Below, one piece after another: positions 36,641 through 44,133 of a stretch of 64,000 bases of DNA; within the stretch, counting starts at the first letter, position 1, and each line of letters opens with the position of its first letter. The position numbers and the translations under genes are program-made. The DNA is from Streptomyces fradiae (GTDB lineage Bacteria; Actinomycetota; Actinomycetes; Streptomycetales; Streptomycetaceae): the NCBI RefSeq assembly GCF_041270065.1, contig NZ_CP065958.1:7502001-7566000 (forward strand), in the 5' to 3' direction. The notes beneath the pieces are model-generated. The model was given only the letters and a program-made list of their open reading frames with translations, was not told where the DNA came from and ran no database searches.

Positions 36641-37573
36641 ATGAACGAGGAAGAGAAGTACCTCTTCGACCTCCGCGGCTACCTGGTGCTGCCGGACGCC
36701 CTCGACCCGCAGGAGGTCGCCGACGTCAACACGGCCCTCGACCACCACGGGGTGTGGGAGGGGGAGAACAAGCTCGGCTACCCGCTCCTCAAGCGCTACA
36801 ACCCGTACCTCGTCAACGCCGGTCCGCTGCACACCACCGCACGGCCGGTCCGGAATCTGATCAGCCATCCGGCGGTCCTGCCCTATCTGGAGGAACTCCT
36901 CGGCCCCGACCTGCGCTACGACGAGGGCCAGGTCCTCTACGCGCGCCAGGGCGCGGGGGCGCTGATCCTGCACAACGGCAACACCCCGTGGGAGTACCCG
37001 CCGCTGACCTACCAGGTACGGGACGGACGCATCTACGGCGGCCATCTGATCGCGGCCTTCTGCCTCACCGACGCCCTCGCCGACCAGGGCGGCTTCGCCG
37101 TCGTCCCCGGCAGCCACAAGTCCAACTTCCCGCCCCCGGAGGACTTCCAGACCTGGGAGAAGGTCGGGGACTGGGTCAGCCGGGTGCCCGTGAAGGCCGG
37201 CACCGTCGTGCTCTTCGCCGACACCGCGACGCACGGCAGCTGGCCCTGGGTCGCCGACTTCGAACGCCGGGTCGTCTTCTGCCGCTACACCGCCGGCATG
37301 GTGCAGCACAGCTCACCGGCCCCGGTGCCGTCCGACCTGCCCGACGCGGAGTGGACGCCCGTGGAACGGCGGCTGCTCCGCCCGCCCTACGCCTGGCACT
37401 TCCAGCACGACGAGACCGGCTACGCGGAGAAGTCCCGCACCTCGGTGCGCACGGAGGAGGGCTGGGTCATGGACGACCACTCCGGCCAGATCTTCGACCT
37501 GACCGAGGACAAGGACACGGGCACCGGCACGGGCACGGACAAGCGCACGGACGCCGGATCGGAGCGTGGCTGA
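36641..37573 (+). CDS. PhyH-type Fe(II)/2-oxoglutarate enzyme with an HxG motif
   Basis: A 310-residue protein of the phytanoyl-CoA dioxygenase family, likely to oxidise (or halogenate) a pathway intermediate. The distal metal His is H198 in DTATHGSWPW. A candidate 2-oxoglutarate Arg is R210 or R215 in RRVVFCRYTAG. The signature GGFAVVPGSHKSNF is at 150-163. The proximal motif, normally HxD, reads H111-N-G113. Loss of that carboxylate is seen in Fe/2OG halogenases (HxA or HxG), but some uncharacterised PhyH relatives also carry HGG, so halogenation is only a possibility. The C-terminus has a Thr-Gly repeat. The start follows GAGGA, one base after the NRPS stop. Confidence 0.85.
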   Translation: MNEEEKYLFDLRGYLVLPDALDPQEVADVNTALDHHGVWEGENKLGYPLLKRYNPYLVNAGPLHTTARPVRNLISHPAVLPYLEELLGPDLRYDEGQVLYARQGAGALILHNGNTPWEYPPLTYQVRDGRIYGGHLIAAFCLTDALADQGGFAVVPGSHKSNFPPPEDFQTWEKVGDWVSRVPVKAGTVVLFADTATHGSWPWVADFERRVVFCRYTAGMVQHSSPAPVPSDLPDAEWTPVERRLLRPPYAWHFQHDETGYAEKSRTSVRTEEGWVMDDHSGQIFDLTEDKDTGTGTGTDKRTDAGSERG

Positions 37574-37574
37574 C

Positions 37575-38903
37575 ATGGCCGACCTCACCCTCAGCTCCCT
37601 GGACACCGAGGGCTTCAACCACCAGATCAGGACCAGCCCGCTCGACATGATGATGCGGCTGCACGAGGAGGGGACCGTCTGCGTCATCCGGTCCGAGGAG
37701 AAGAACCGCCTCATCGTCACCTCCGAACCCGAACTCGCCGCCGCGGCCCTGGCCCACGGCTCCCGCAACCACCGCGAGCTGCTCCGGCAACTGGTCGGCG
37801 CCGGCCTCTTCGTGGTCACCTCGGGCGAGCAGTGGCGCCGCCGCCGTGGCCTGCTGCGCCCGATGTTCGCCGCCCGCGCCGTGGCCGAGCTGCACGGCCT
37901 CGTGATCGAGGCGACCGAGGACTTCGTGAAGCGCCGGCTCGTGCCTGCCGCGGGCCGGGACATCGACCTGGCCGAAACGCTTCAGCAGCTCAGCATCGAG
38001 ATCATCCTCCGGCTCGTCGAACCCGACCTCGCCGAGGCCGAACTGGCCGAACTGACCGCCGCCCTGCACGCCGCCGTCGGCTACCTCGACACCCGGCTCT
38101 TCGACCCCGACAAGGTCGCGGAGAGCGACCACGACCGGTTCGCCGCCGACCGGCAGGTCCTGGTCGACTTCATCGACGACCGCGCCGCGCGCCTCACCTG
38201 CCCCGTCACCGGCCGCGGGCTCCTGGCCGACCTCGCCACCGCCCTGCGCGAGGACGGGCAGGAGGCGGACAGCGGCCAGGCCCTGCGGGAGGAACTGCTG
38301 TCCGTGTTCGTCGCCGGCGTGGAGACCATGGGCACCCTGCTGACCTGGATCTTCCACAACCTGGCGGCTCACCCCGCCACCCGCGAGCGCGCCCTCGCCG
38401 AGGTCCGCGCCGAGGACCTGCGGCACCTGTCCGGCCGGCCCTCCCTGCCGGCCGGGACCCTCCCGTACACCCGCGCCGTGGTGGAGGAGTCGCTACGGCT
38501 CCACCCACCGGCCTGGGCGCTGTTCCGCCGGATCGACGCACCGCTCGAAGCGGCCGGGATCCGCCTCGAGGTGGACGACGTCGTCATGTCCAGCACTTGG
38601 GCCATCCACCGCTCCGCCGCACTCTGGGACGCGCCCGAGGAGTTCCGCCCCGAGCGCTTCCTCGGCGAACGCCCGCCGTCCCAGCAGTACTTCCCCTTCG
38701 GTGCCGGCCCGCACCAGTGCCTGGGCCGCCAGTTCTCGCTGCTCGAAGCCCAGTTGGCGAGCGCCGTGATCCTCGGCCACGGCATCCTCGACGTGGACGT
38801 CCCCCCGGACGGCACCGGACTGCGCCCGACCATCGCCCTCGCGCCCCACCCGCACCCCCGGGCGCGCTTCCTCCCGCACACCGCCGGGGGTGGGGGAGCA
38901 TGA
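37575..38903 (+). CDS. Cytochrome P450, canonical
   Basis: A 442-residue P450 that probably oxidises a carrier-bound residue or the released product. The I-helix is FVAGVETMGTLL, the K-helix ExxR is intact in VVEESLRLHPPAW, and the haem loop is FPFGAGPHQCLG. No membrane anchor or fused reductase is present, so it needs external ferredoxin partners, none of which are encoded here. ATG 37575 has GGAG ten bases upstream; GTG 37566 is too close to that site. It lies between the PhyH gene and a free carrier protein (ATGA overlap). With the C-like domain at the end of the preceding NRPS, this suggests a tethered substrate. Confidence 0.9.
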   Translation: MADLTLSSLDTEGFNHQIRTSPLDMMMRLHEEGTVCVIRSEEKNRLIVTSEPELAAAALAHGSRNHRELLRQLVGAGLFVVTSGEQWRRRRGLLRPMFAARAVAELHGLVIEATEDFVKRRLVPAAGRDIDLAETLQQLSIEIILRLVEPDLAEAELAELTAALHAAVGYLDTRLFDPDKVAESDHDRFAADRQVLVDFIDDRAARLTCPVTGRGLLADLATALREDGQEADSGQALREELLSVFVAGVETMGTLLTWIFHNLAAHPATRERALAEVRAEDLRHLSGRPSLPAGTLPYTRAVVEESLRLHPPAWALFRRIDAPLEAAGIRLEVDDVVMSSTWAIHRSAALWDAPEEFRPERFLGERPPSQQYFPFGAGPHQCLGRQFSLLEAQLASAVILGHGILDVDVPPDGTGLRPTIALAPHPHPRARFLPHTAGGGGA

Positions 38904-39178
38904 GCGCCGGCCGCACGGCGACGGAGGTCGTCGCCGGGTCCTGGGAGCGCCATGCCGGACTGCCGCCCGAGGCGGACTCCAACTTCTTCGCGGACGGCGG
39001 CACGTCCGTCGGCATGATCAGACTGGTCCAGGACGTGCAGGACGCCCTCGGGGTCGCCCTGGAGTTCGCCGACGTGTACGCCGCCGGCACCTACGCGGAG
39101 CTGTGCGCGCTGGTCGACGACGCCCGCCGCGCCGCCTCCGGCGGACCCGGCCACCGCCCGGTCGGGGGCCCGGCATGA
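38900..39178 (+). CDS. Second free-standing carrier protein
   Basis: A 92-residue carrier domain. The attachment Ser lies in NFFADGGTSVGMIRLV; DGGTS is slightly unlike the usual LGGxS. ATGA overlaps tie it to the P450 before it and the DUF6875-like gene after it. No adenylation enzyme is adjacent, so it must be loaded in trans, perhaps to present an amino acid to the P450 or PhyH enzyme (inference). Confidence 0.85.
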   Translation: MSAGRTATEVVAGSWERHAGLPPEADSNFFADGGTSVGMIRLVQDVQDALGVALEFADVYAAGTYAELCALVDDARRAASGGPGHRPVGGPA

Positions 39179-39903
39179 CCGGCTCCTTACCCTCGGCGGA
39201 CGGCGCCCCCGCCCGTACCGACGGCCCCTGGATCCGGGTGCTGCCGCCCCAGCCCAGGGAACGGGTCGACCGTGACCTCGCCCGGATCGACGACTGGCTG
39301 CGCGGCTATGTCGGTAGCCCCCACCCGGAGATCGGGCGCCGCGGACCCGTCTGTCCGTTCGTGCCGCCCGCCCTCGGCGACCACGCGGTGCAGTTCAGCC
39401 TCCGGTACGAGATCGACGGCAGCGACGGCGAACTGCTGCACCGCGCCCTGGAGGAGGAGATGCGGGACTTCGTACGGGTCGCCCGGCCGGTCGCGAACTC
39501 CGGCACCTCGCTGGAGAGCCGGGTGGTCGCGCTCCCCGACACCGGGCCCGAGGGGTGGCGCACCCTGGACCACGAGTACGTGGCCCTGAAGGACAAGGCC
39601 GTCGCGGACGGGCTGATGATCGGCCAGTTCCACCCGCACTGCGACGAACGGGCCGTGCGCAACCCCGTGTTCAGGGTCTCCCGCGCCCCGATCGGGGTGC
39701 TCGCGATCCGCCGGATGGCCCCGCACGACGTGCTGTTCCTGCACGAGCGCCGGAGCTGGTTCGGCACCTACGACCGGCTGTTCCGTTCCCACTACCAGCG
39801 GGGGCGGATCAGGGACCCCCTGCTGCGGCGGCTGCACCGCGCGGGCGTGGCCCGCCACGGATTGCCCCCTGTCGTTGTCCGCGAGCACGAGAAGGAGGAA
39901 TGA
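39175..39903 (+). CDS. DUF6875-like protein, unknown function, with a TTA codon
   Basis: A 242-residue cytosolic protein that resembles, from memory, the DUF6875 family found in actinobacterial peptide clusters. Recognisable features are GRRGPVCPFVPPAL near residues 56-70, GQFHPHCDERAVRNPVF near 146-162 with a His-x-His-Cys cluster, and HYQRGRI near the end. The conserved Cys and His residues suggest a metal or haem site, but this is a guess. Codon 5 (39187-39189) is TTA, so translation of this gene, and of the overlapping MbtH gene behind it, may depend on bldA. It overlaps the carrier gene by ATGA and the MbtH gene by one base. Confidence 0.72.
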   Translation: MTGSLPSADGAPARTDGPWIRVLPPQPRERVDRDLARIDDWLRGYVGSPHPEIGRRGPVCPFVPPALGDHAVQFSLRYEIDGSDGELLHRALEEEMRDFVRVARPVANSGTSLESRVVALPDTGPEGWRTLDHEYVALKDKAVADGLMIGQFHPHCDERAVRNPVFRVSRAPIGVLAIRRMAPHDVLFLHERRSWFGTYDRLFRSHYQRGRIRDPLLRRLHRAGVARHGLPPVVVREHEKEE

Positions 39904-40109
39904 TGCACCAGGATCAGCACGAGGACCGGTTCCACGTGGTCGTCAACCACGAGGAGCAGTACTCGGTTTGGCCCACCTACCACGATGTTCCCCAGGGCTG
40001 GCGGAGCGTCGGGGAGCCCGCGCCGCGGGAGGAGTGCCTGCGCAGGATCGAGGAACTGTGGACCGACATGACGCCGAGATCGCTGCGCGAGGCCGAAGCG
40101 GCCGGATGA
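39903..40109 (+). CDS. MbtH-like NRPS chaperone
   Basis: A 68-residue protein that binds A domains and supports their folding and activity. The family pattern is complete: FHVVVNHEEQYSVWPTY near residues 10-26, then VPQGWRSVGE, and the C-terminal DMTPRSLRE. Two of the three invariant Trp are in SVWP and QGWR, the third in ELWTDM. The TGATG junction with the gene before it ensures coupled translation. One or more of the five A domains in the cluster presumably requires it. Confidence 0.96.
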   Translation: MHQDQHEDRFHVVVNHEEQYSVWPTYHDVPQGWRSVGEPAPREECLRRIEELWTDMTPRSLREAEAAG

Positions 40110-40151
40110 CGGACTGAACGACAGTCGCCCAGACCAGGAAACGCAGAGGGA

Positions 40152-41429
40152 ATGATGCTGGAACAAGTTCGACTGCCGTTACGCCACCGCGCGTTCCGAG
40201 CGGTGTGGTGCGGTGAGACGCTGTCGATGCTGGGCGACTACAGCTTCGAAGTGGCCTTCGTCTGGCTGGTGTTCCAGGAGACCGGTTCGGCCGGCGCCCT
40301 GGCGGCCGTGCTGCTGGTGCAGACGGTGCCGCGCGGGGTGCTGCTGCTCGTCGGGGGCGCGGTCACCGACCGGGTGTCGCCCCGGACGGTCATGCTCTGC
40401 TCCCACCTGGTCAGGGGCACCGCGGTCGGACTGCTCGGGCTGCTCGCGGTGATGGACGGGGTGCAGGTGTGGCACCTGTACGCGCTCGGGGCCGTCGCGG
40501 GCGTGGCCGAGGCCTTCTTCATGCCGGCCCAGGACAGCATCCTGCCGTCCCTGCTGCCCACCGAGCAGATCCCGCGCGGCAACGCGCTGGTGGGATTCGG
40601 CGAGCAGGGCGCCCGTTTCCTCGGACCGCTCCTCGGCGCGTCCCTGGTGGGCCTGGTCGGCACCCCGGCGGCGATCCTGCTCAACAGCGGCACCTTCTTC
40701 GTGGCGGCCTGGACCGTCCTTGCCGCACCCAGGCGCGGAGCCGGGGGCGAGGGCGAGGAGTCCAAGCCGATCTCCGTCATCGGCCACGAGATCGTGGACG
40801 GGCTGCGCTACGTCCGGCGGAGCCGGGAGGTTCGGACCGTCCTCATGATCATCGGCGCCGCGGCGCTGAGCTACAGCGGCCTCTTCGCGGTGGGCCTGCC
40901 CGCCCTCGCGAAGTCCTTCCCCCAGGACTCGATGGCGCTCGGACTGCTCCTGTCCGCATGGGGACTCGGCCAGCTCGCCGGCACCGTCGCCGCGGTCTTC
41001 ACGGGACTGCCCCGGCGCTGGGGCATCCTGATCATCGGCATGACCCTCACCGAGGGCGTGACCTTCGTCCTCCTCGGCGTCCTGCCCAATGTGTGGCTCG
41101 CCGCGACGGTCCTCGCCCTGCTCGGCGTGGGCGTGGCCTACTCCAGCGACGTGGCCCTGCCCACGTTCATCCAGACCCGGACCCCCGAGGACGTCCTGGG
41201 GCGCATCAACAGCGTCATGTACCTGCCCCGGGTCGTCCTGGAACCCGTCTCCCTGGCCGTCATGGGCCTCCTGGTCACCGGCGACCTCCGCTGGGCCTTC
41301 GCCGCGGCCGCGGTCCCGGTCCTGGCCGTCGGCATCCGGCTCGCCTTCGACCGCGAGGCCCGCGGCCTCACCACGGCCAAGGAGCCGCAGCCGGCCGGCG
41401 CTACGAGCGCTACGGGCACTACGGGGTAG
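40152..41429 (+). CDS. MFS exporter of the EntS type, with a TTA codon
   Basis: A 425-residue transporter with about 12 membrane segments, resembling enterobactin-exporter-like MFS proteins often placed at the end of NRPS clusters. Typical stretches are FRAVWCGETLSMLGDYSFEVA at the N-terminus and AEAFFMPAQDSILPSLLP in segment 4. It is the probable export route for the cluster product. Codon 10 (40179-40181) is TTA, the third transporter in this window with a TTA codon near its 5' end. Its last 11 bases overlap the end of the convergent histidine kinase gene. Confidence 0.87.
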   Translation: MMLEQVRLPLRHRAFRAVWCGETLSMLGDYSFEVAFVWLVFQETGSAGALAAVLLVQTVPRGVLLLVGGAVTDRVSPRTVMLCSHLVRGTAVGLLGLLAVMDGVQVWHLYALGAVAGVAEAFFMPAQDSILPSLLPTEQIPRGNALVGFGEQGARFLGPLLGASLVGLVGTPAAILLNSGTFFVAAWTVLAAPRRGAGGEGEESKPISVIGHEIVDGLRYVRRSREVRTVLMIIGAAALSYSGLFAVGLPALAKSFPQDSMALGLLLSAWGLGQLAGTVAAVFTGLPRRWGILIIGMTLTEGVTFVLLGVLPNVWLAATVLALLGVGVAYSSDVALPTFIQTRTPEDVLGRINSVMYLPRVVLEPVSLAVMGLLVTGDLRWAFAAAAVPVLAVGIRLAFDREARGLTTAKEPQPAGATSATGTTG

Positions 41430-42534
41430 GCAGCCGGACCGTGACGCGCAGACCGCCGCCGGGGCGCGCGGCGAGCTCCAGCGTTCCGTCGTGGGCACGG
41501 ACCACGCTGTGCACGATGGCGAGGCCCAGGCCGACGCCGGGGTGCTCGCCGGGCTCTCCGGTGCGGACGCGCTCCGCACCGCGCTGGAAGGGCTCGGTGA
41601 GGGTCGGGAGCAGCTCCGGCGGCACCGGGCGGCCGGTGTTCTCGACCCGCAGCACGCTCGTACCGCCGCTCGTGTCGCCGCGCGTCTCGGTGCGGACGAC
41701 CGTCTCGGTGTGGACCGTCACGGTGCCGCCGGACGGGAGGTTGTGGACGAGGGCGTTCTGGACGAGGTTCGTCACCATCCGCAGCAGCAGCTCCGCGGAG
41801 CCGCTGGTGAGGGCCGGTCCGCCGGTGACCTCGAGGGTGATCCCGCGCCGCTCGGCGACGGGGAGCAGCGTCTCGGCGGCCTCCTCGGCGACGAGGGAGA
41901 GATCGACGCTCTCGCGGGTGAAGGTGCCGCGGTCGCTGCGGCTGAGCAGCAGCAGCGCCTCGGTGAGACCGATCGCCCGCGCGTTGACCGCCTGCAGGCG
42001 TGCGACGAGCTCGGCCGGGTCATGGGTGGGATCCTTGCGGGCGACATCGAGCAGGGCCTGCGTGATGGCCAGCGGGGTGCGCAGTTCGTGCGAGGCGTTC
42101 GCGGCGAACCGCCGCTGCTCGGCGACGTGCGACTCGAGTTCTTCGAGCATCGTGTCGAAGGTGTCGGCGAGCTCGCGGAACTCGTCCTGGCGGCCCTCGA
42201 GCCGGATCCGGTGGGACAGCGACCCCTGCCCCGCGAGGCGCGCCGCGTCCGTGATCCGGGTGAGCGGTGCCAGCATCCGGCCGGCCAGCAGCCAGCCCCC
42301 GACGAGGCCGAAGACGAGCAGGAAGGCCATCGCCACGGCCGCCGCCGGGGCGAAGGTGTGCACGAGGAGATAGCGGTTCGGCGAGATCCCGAGCAGGCCC
42401 TGGTCCTTGTCGGGTACGTAGCGCAGGATGAACACCCACACCACGGCGAGCAGCAGCGCACCGGCCACGGCGAGGAAGCCCGCGTAACTGAGGGTCAGCT
42501 TCAGCCGGACGCTGAGCCCTGGGCGTCTACGCAC
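41419..42534 (-). CDS. Two-component sensor histidine kinase
   Basis: A 371-residue membrane kinase. There are two hydrophobic segments (residues about 14-38 and 64-84) with only some 25 extracytoplasmic residues between them, so it may sense the membrane itself. HAMP-like sequence leads to the H-box ANASHELRTPLAI, N-box VTNLVQNALVH and G-box GVGLGLAIVHSVV. The start overlaps the response-regulator stop by eight bases. It faces the cluster exporter gene, so it may respond to the exported compound or to envelope stress (inference). Confidence 0.92.
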   Translation of the reverse strand: MRRRPGLSVRLKLTLSYAGFLAVAGALLLAVVWVFILRYVPDKDQGLLGISPNRYLLVHTFAPAAAVAMAFLLVFGLVGGWLLAGRMLAPLTRITDAARLAGQGSLSHRIRLEGRQDEFRELADTFDTMLEELESHVAEQRRFAANASHELRTPLAITQALLDVARKDPTHDPAELVARLQAVNARAIGLTEALLLLSRSDRGTFTRESVDLSLVAEEAAETLLPVAERRGITLEVTGGPALTSGSAELLLRMVTNLVQNALVHNLPSGGTVTVHTETVVRTETRGDTSGGTSVLRVENTGRPVPPELLPTLTEPFQRGAERVRTGEPGEHPGVGLGLAIVHSVVRAHDGTLELAARPGGGLRVTVRLPTP

Positions 42535-43225
42535 GGGGACCGTCGGTACGGGTTTCGGCGCCGGGGTCCGCGTCGATGCGGTAGCCGACGCCCGGGACCG
42601 TCGCGATGACCCAGGGCTCGCCGAGCCGCTTGCGCAGGGCGGAGACGGTGATCCGTACGGCGTTGGTGAGGGGGTCGGCGTTCTCGTCCCAGGCCCGTTC
42701 GAGCAGCTCCTCGGAACTCACCACTCCGCCCTCGGCGGCGACGAGGACCTCCAGGACGGCGAACTGCTTACGGGTGAGCGCCACGTACCGCCCGTCGCGG
42801 AAGACCTCCCGGCGGAACGGGTCGAGCCGCACGCCCGCGATCTCCCGGACCGGCGGCCGGGCGTAGGCGCGCCGGCGGTCCAGCGCCCGCAGCCGCATCA
42901 CGAGCTCCCGCAGCTCGAACGGCTTGGTCAGGTAGTCGTCGGCGCCGAGCGCGAACCCGGACGCCTTGTCGTCGATCCGGTCGGCGGCGGTGAGCATGAG
43001 GATCGGGATGCCGCTGCCCGAGGCCACGATCCGCCGGGCGACCTCGTCGCCCGAAGGCCCGGGGATGTCGCGGTCGAGGACCGCGAGGTCGTAGGAGTTG
43101 ACGCCGAGCAGCTCCAGGGCCGCGTCGCCGTCGCCCGCGATGTCGGCGGCGATCGCCTCCAGACGAAGACCGTCACGGACGGCCTCCGCCAGATAGGGCT
43201 CGTCCTCCACGATCAGTACACGCAT
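42527..43225 (-). CDS. OmpR-family response regulator
   Basis: A 232-residue DNA-binding partner of the adjacent kinase. The receiver domain has the acidic pair in VEDEP, phosphoacceptor D51 in AVLDRDIPG and Lys in YLTKPF. The C-terminal winged helix has the LTRKQFAVLEVL and VRITVSALRKRLG stretches. It is the first gene of a two-gene operon and is followed closely by the kinase. No clear ribosome binding site precedes the ATG at 43225. Confidence 0.94.
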   Translation of the reverse strand: MRVLIVEDEPYLAEAVRDGLRLEAIAADIAGDGDAALELLGVNSYDLAVLDRDIPGPSGDEVARRIVASGSGIPILMLTAADRIDDKASGFALGADDYLTKPFELRELVMRLRALDRRRAYARPPVREIAGVRLDPFRREVFRDGRYVALTRKQFAVLEVLVAAEGGVVSSEELLERAWDENADPLTNAVRITVSALRKRLGEPWVIATVPGVGYRIDADPGAETRTDGPRA

Positions 43226-43298
43226 GCCGGAAGCCTAATCAGCACGACATATCGCCGGTGTATGCGACTCGGCCCCGGCTCAGGGCCTGTCCGGCGGA

Positions 43299-44045
43299 TC
43301 AGGGTCGGGCAGGCCCTGAGCCCGCCGGTACGAGCACGGGCCCGGACCGGTCCGACGGGGCCCCCGCCCTCGTACGCCACCAGCGGCGCGAGGCCAGCGC
43401 GGCGAGGCCGGCGCCGGCGGCGTTGACCAGCACGTCGTCCACGGAGGACACCCGGTCGAGCCGCAGGACGTACTGCGCGGTCTCGACCAGGACCGAGCAG
43501 CCCGCCCCGAGCGCCAGGACACGCGGCAGGGACGCGAGCGCCGCGAACCGCATCGGGGCGAAGAACCCCAGCGACGCGAAGACCAGCAGATTGCCGGCGA
43601 TCCCGAGCGACCCCATCGTGACCAGGTCCCGCAGCGGCACCAGACTGAACCGCCCGGGCACGACGCCGGCCCCGGCGCCCGGCATCAGGGTCAGCCACAG
43701 GAACGGCACCGTCCCGTGCACCATGCCCACCTCGGCCACCGAGAGCCGCAGCGCCGACGTGCCGTCGGCCGCCGCCCTCCGCAGCCGCGCCAGCGCCCAC
43801 ACCACCAGACCGGAGAGCGGCAGCGCGACCAGCGTCATCAGCACCACACCGTTGAACGTGTCGTAGCAGCCGTGCCACCGCCCGGCCAGGCACCGCGGAG
43901 CGGACATCATGAGCGGCCCCCGCATGACGAACAGGATGCCCGCCAGTGCGAGAACGACGAGGCCGGGGAGCACGATCCCTCGTGTGCTCCCCGGCCTGGT
44001 CGTCGCCGTCGGCGACGGTGATGCGTTTCGGTTCATGCCCCTCAT
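43299..44045 (-). CDS. VanZ-like membrane protein
   Basis: A 248-residue protein with about five hydrophobic segments. The VanZ-like pattern is clear: GRFSLVPLRDL, GNLLVFASLGFFAP and the acidic ETAQYVLRLDRVSSVDDVLVN followed by a small-residue helix. VanZ proteins raise glycopeptide or lipopeptide tolerance in some Gram-positives; in Streptomyces the role is usually unknown. It lies directly upstream of the response regulator on the same strand, 73 bp away, so it could be a target or part of that unit. The start is uncertain between ATG 44045 and ATG 44036. Confidence 0.8.
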   Translation of the reverse strand: MRGMNRNASPSPTATTRPGSTRGIVLPGLVVLALAGILFVMRGPLMMSAPRCLAGRWHGCYDTFNGVVLMTLVALPLSGLVVWALARLRRAAADGTSALRLSVAEVGMVHGTVPFLWLTLMPGAGAGVVPGRFSLVPLRDLVTMGSLGIAGNLLVFASLGFFAPMRFAALASLPRVLALGAGCSVLVETAQYVLRLDRVSSVDDVLVNAAGAGLAALASRRWWRTRAGAPSDRSGPVLVPAGSGPARP

Positions 44046-44112
44046 TGGAGACGAGGGGCTGTTGTGGCCGCGTATGAGATTTTCGATACGCCCGCGATAT
44101 ACCGGCTACGCG

Positions 44113-44133
44113 GAGCCCGCACCGCCCGGGCTC
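44113..44133. terminator. Hairpin at the 3' end of the lamin-tail gene
   Basis: GAGCCCG, 7-base loop, CGGGCTC; its last bases overlap the stop codon of the - strand gene. Confidence 0.45.

Larger units (their letters stand above)
12888..41429. other. NRPS-PKS biosynthetic gene cluster with reductive release
   Basis: Fourteen genes on the + strand (17664-41429) and one NRPS on the - strand (12888-17294) share a divergent promoter region. The cluster has five A domains, six NRPS-type carrier domains (two of them free-standing) plus one PKS carrier domain, one malonyl-type PKS module, two thioesterases, an ATP-grasp enzyme, a PhyH oxygenase, a P450, MbtH and an exporter. No pathway-specific SARP or LuxR regulator is present; the nearest regulators are the two-component system at its right end. 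Boundaries are inferred from strand changes and gene content. I do not recognise it as a known cluster. Confidence 0.8.

Noticed and set aside
36741..37573. Calling the PhyH enzyme a halogenase outright
   Set aside because: The HNG motif fits, but uncharacterised PhyH relatives with HGG exist and no chloride-site residues can be confirmed by eye.
12888..41429. Assigning the cluster to the pyrrolobenzodiazepine class or to a known peptide aldehyde
   Set aside because: A proline-type C-A-T-reductase fits pyrrolobenzodiazepines, but there are no anthranilate or dihydropyrrole genes, and there are too many modules.
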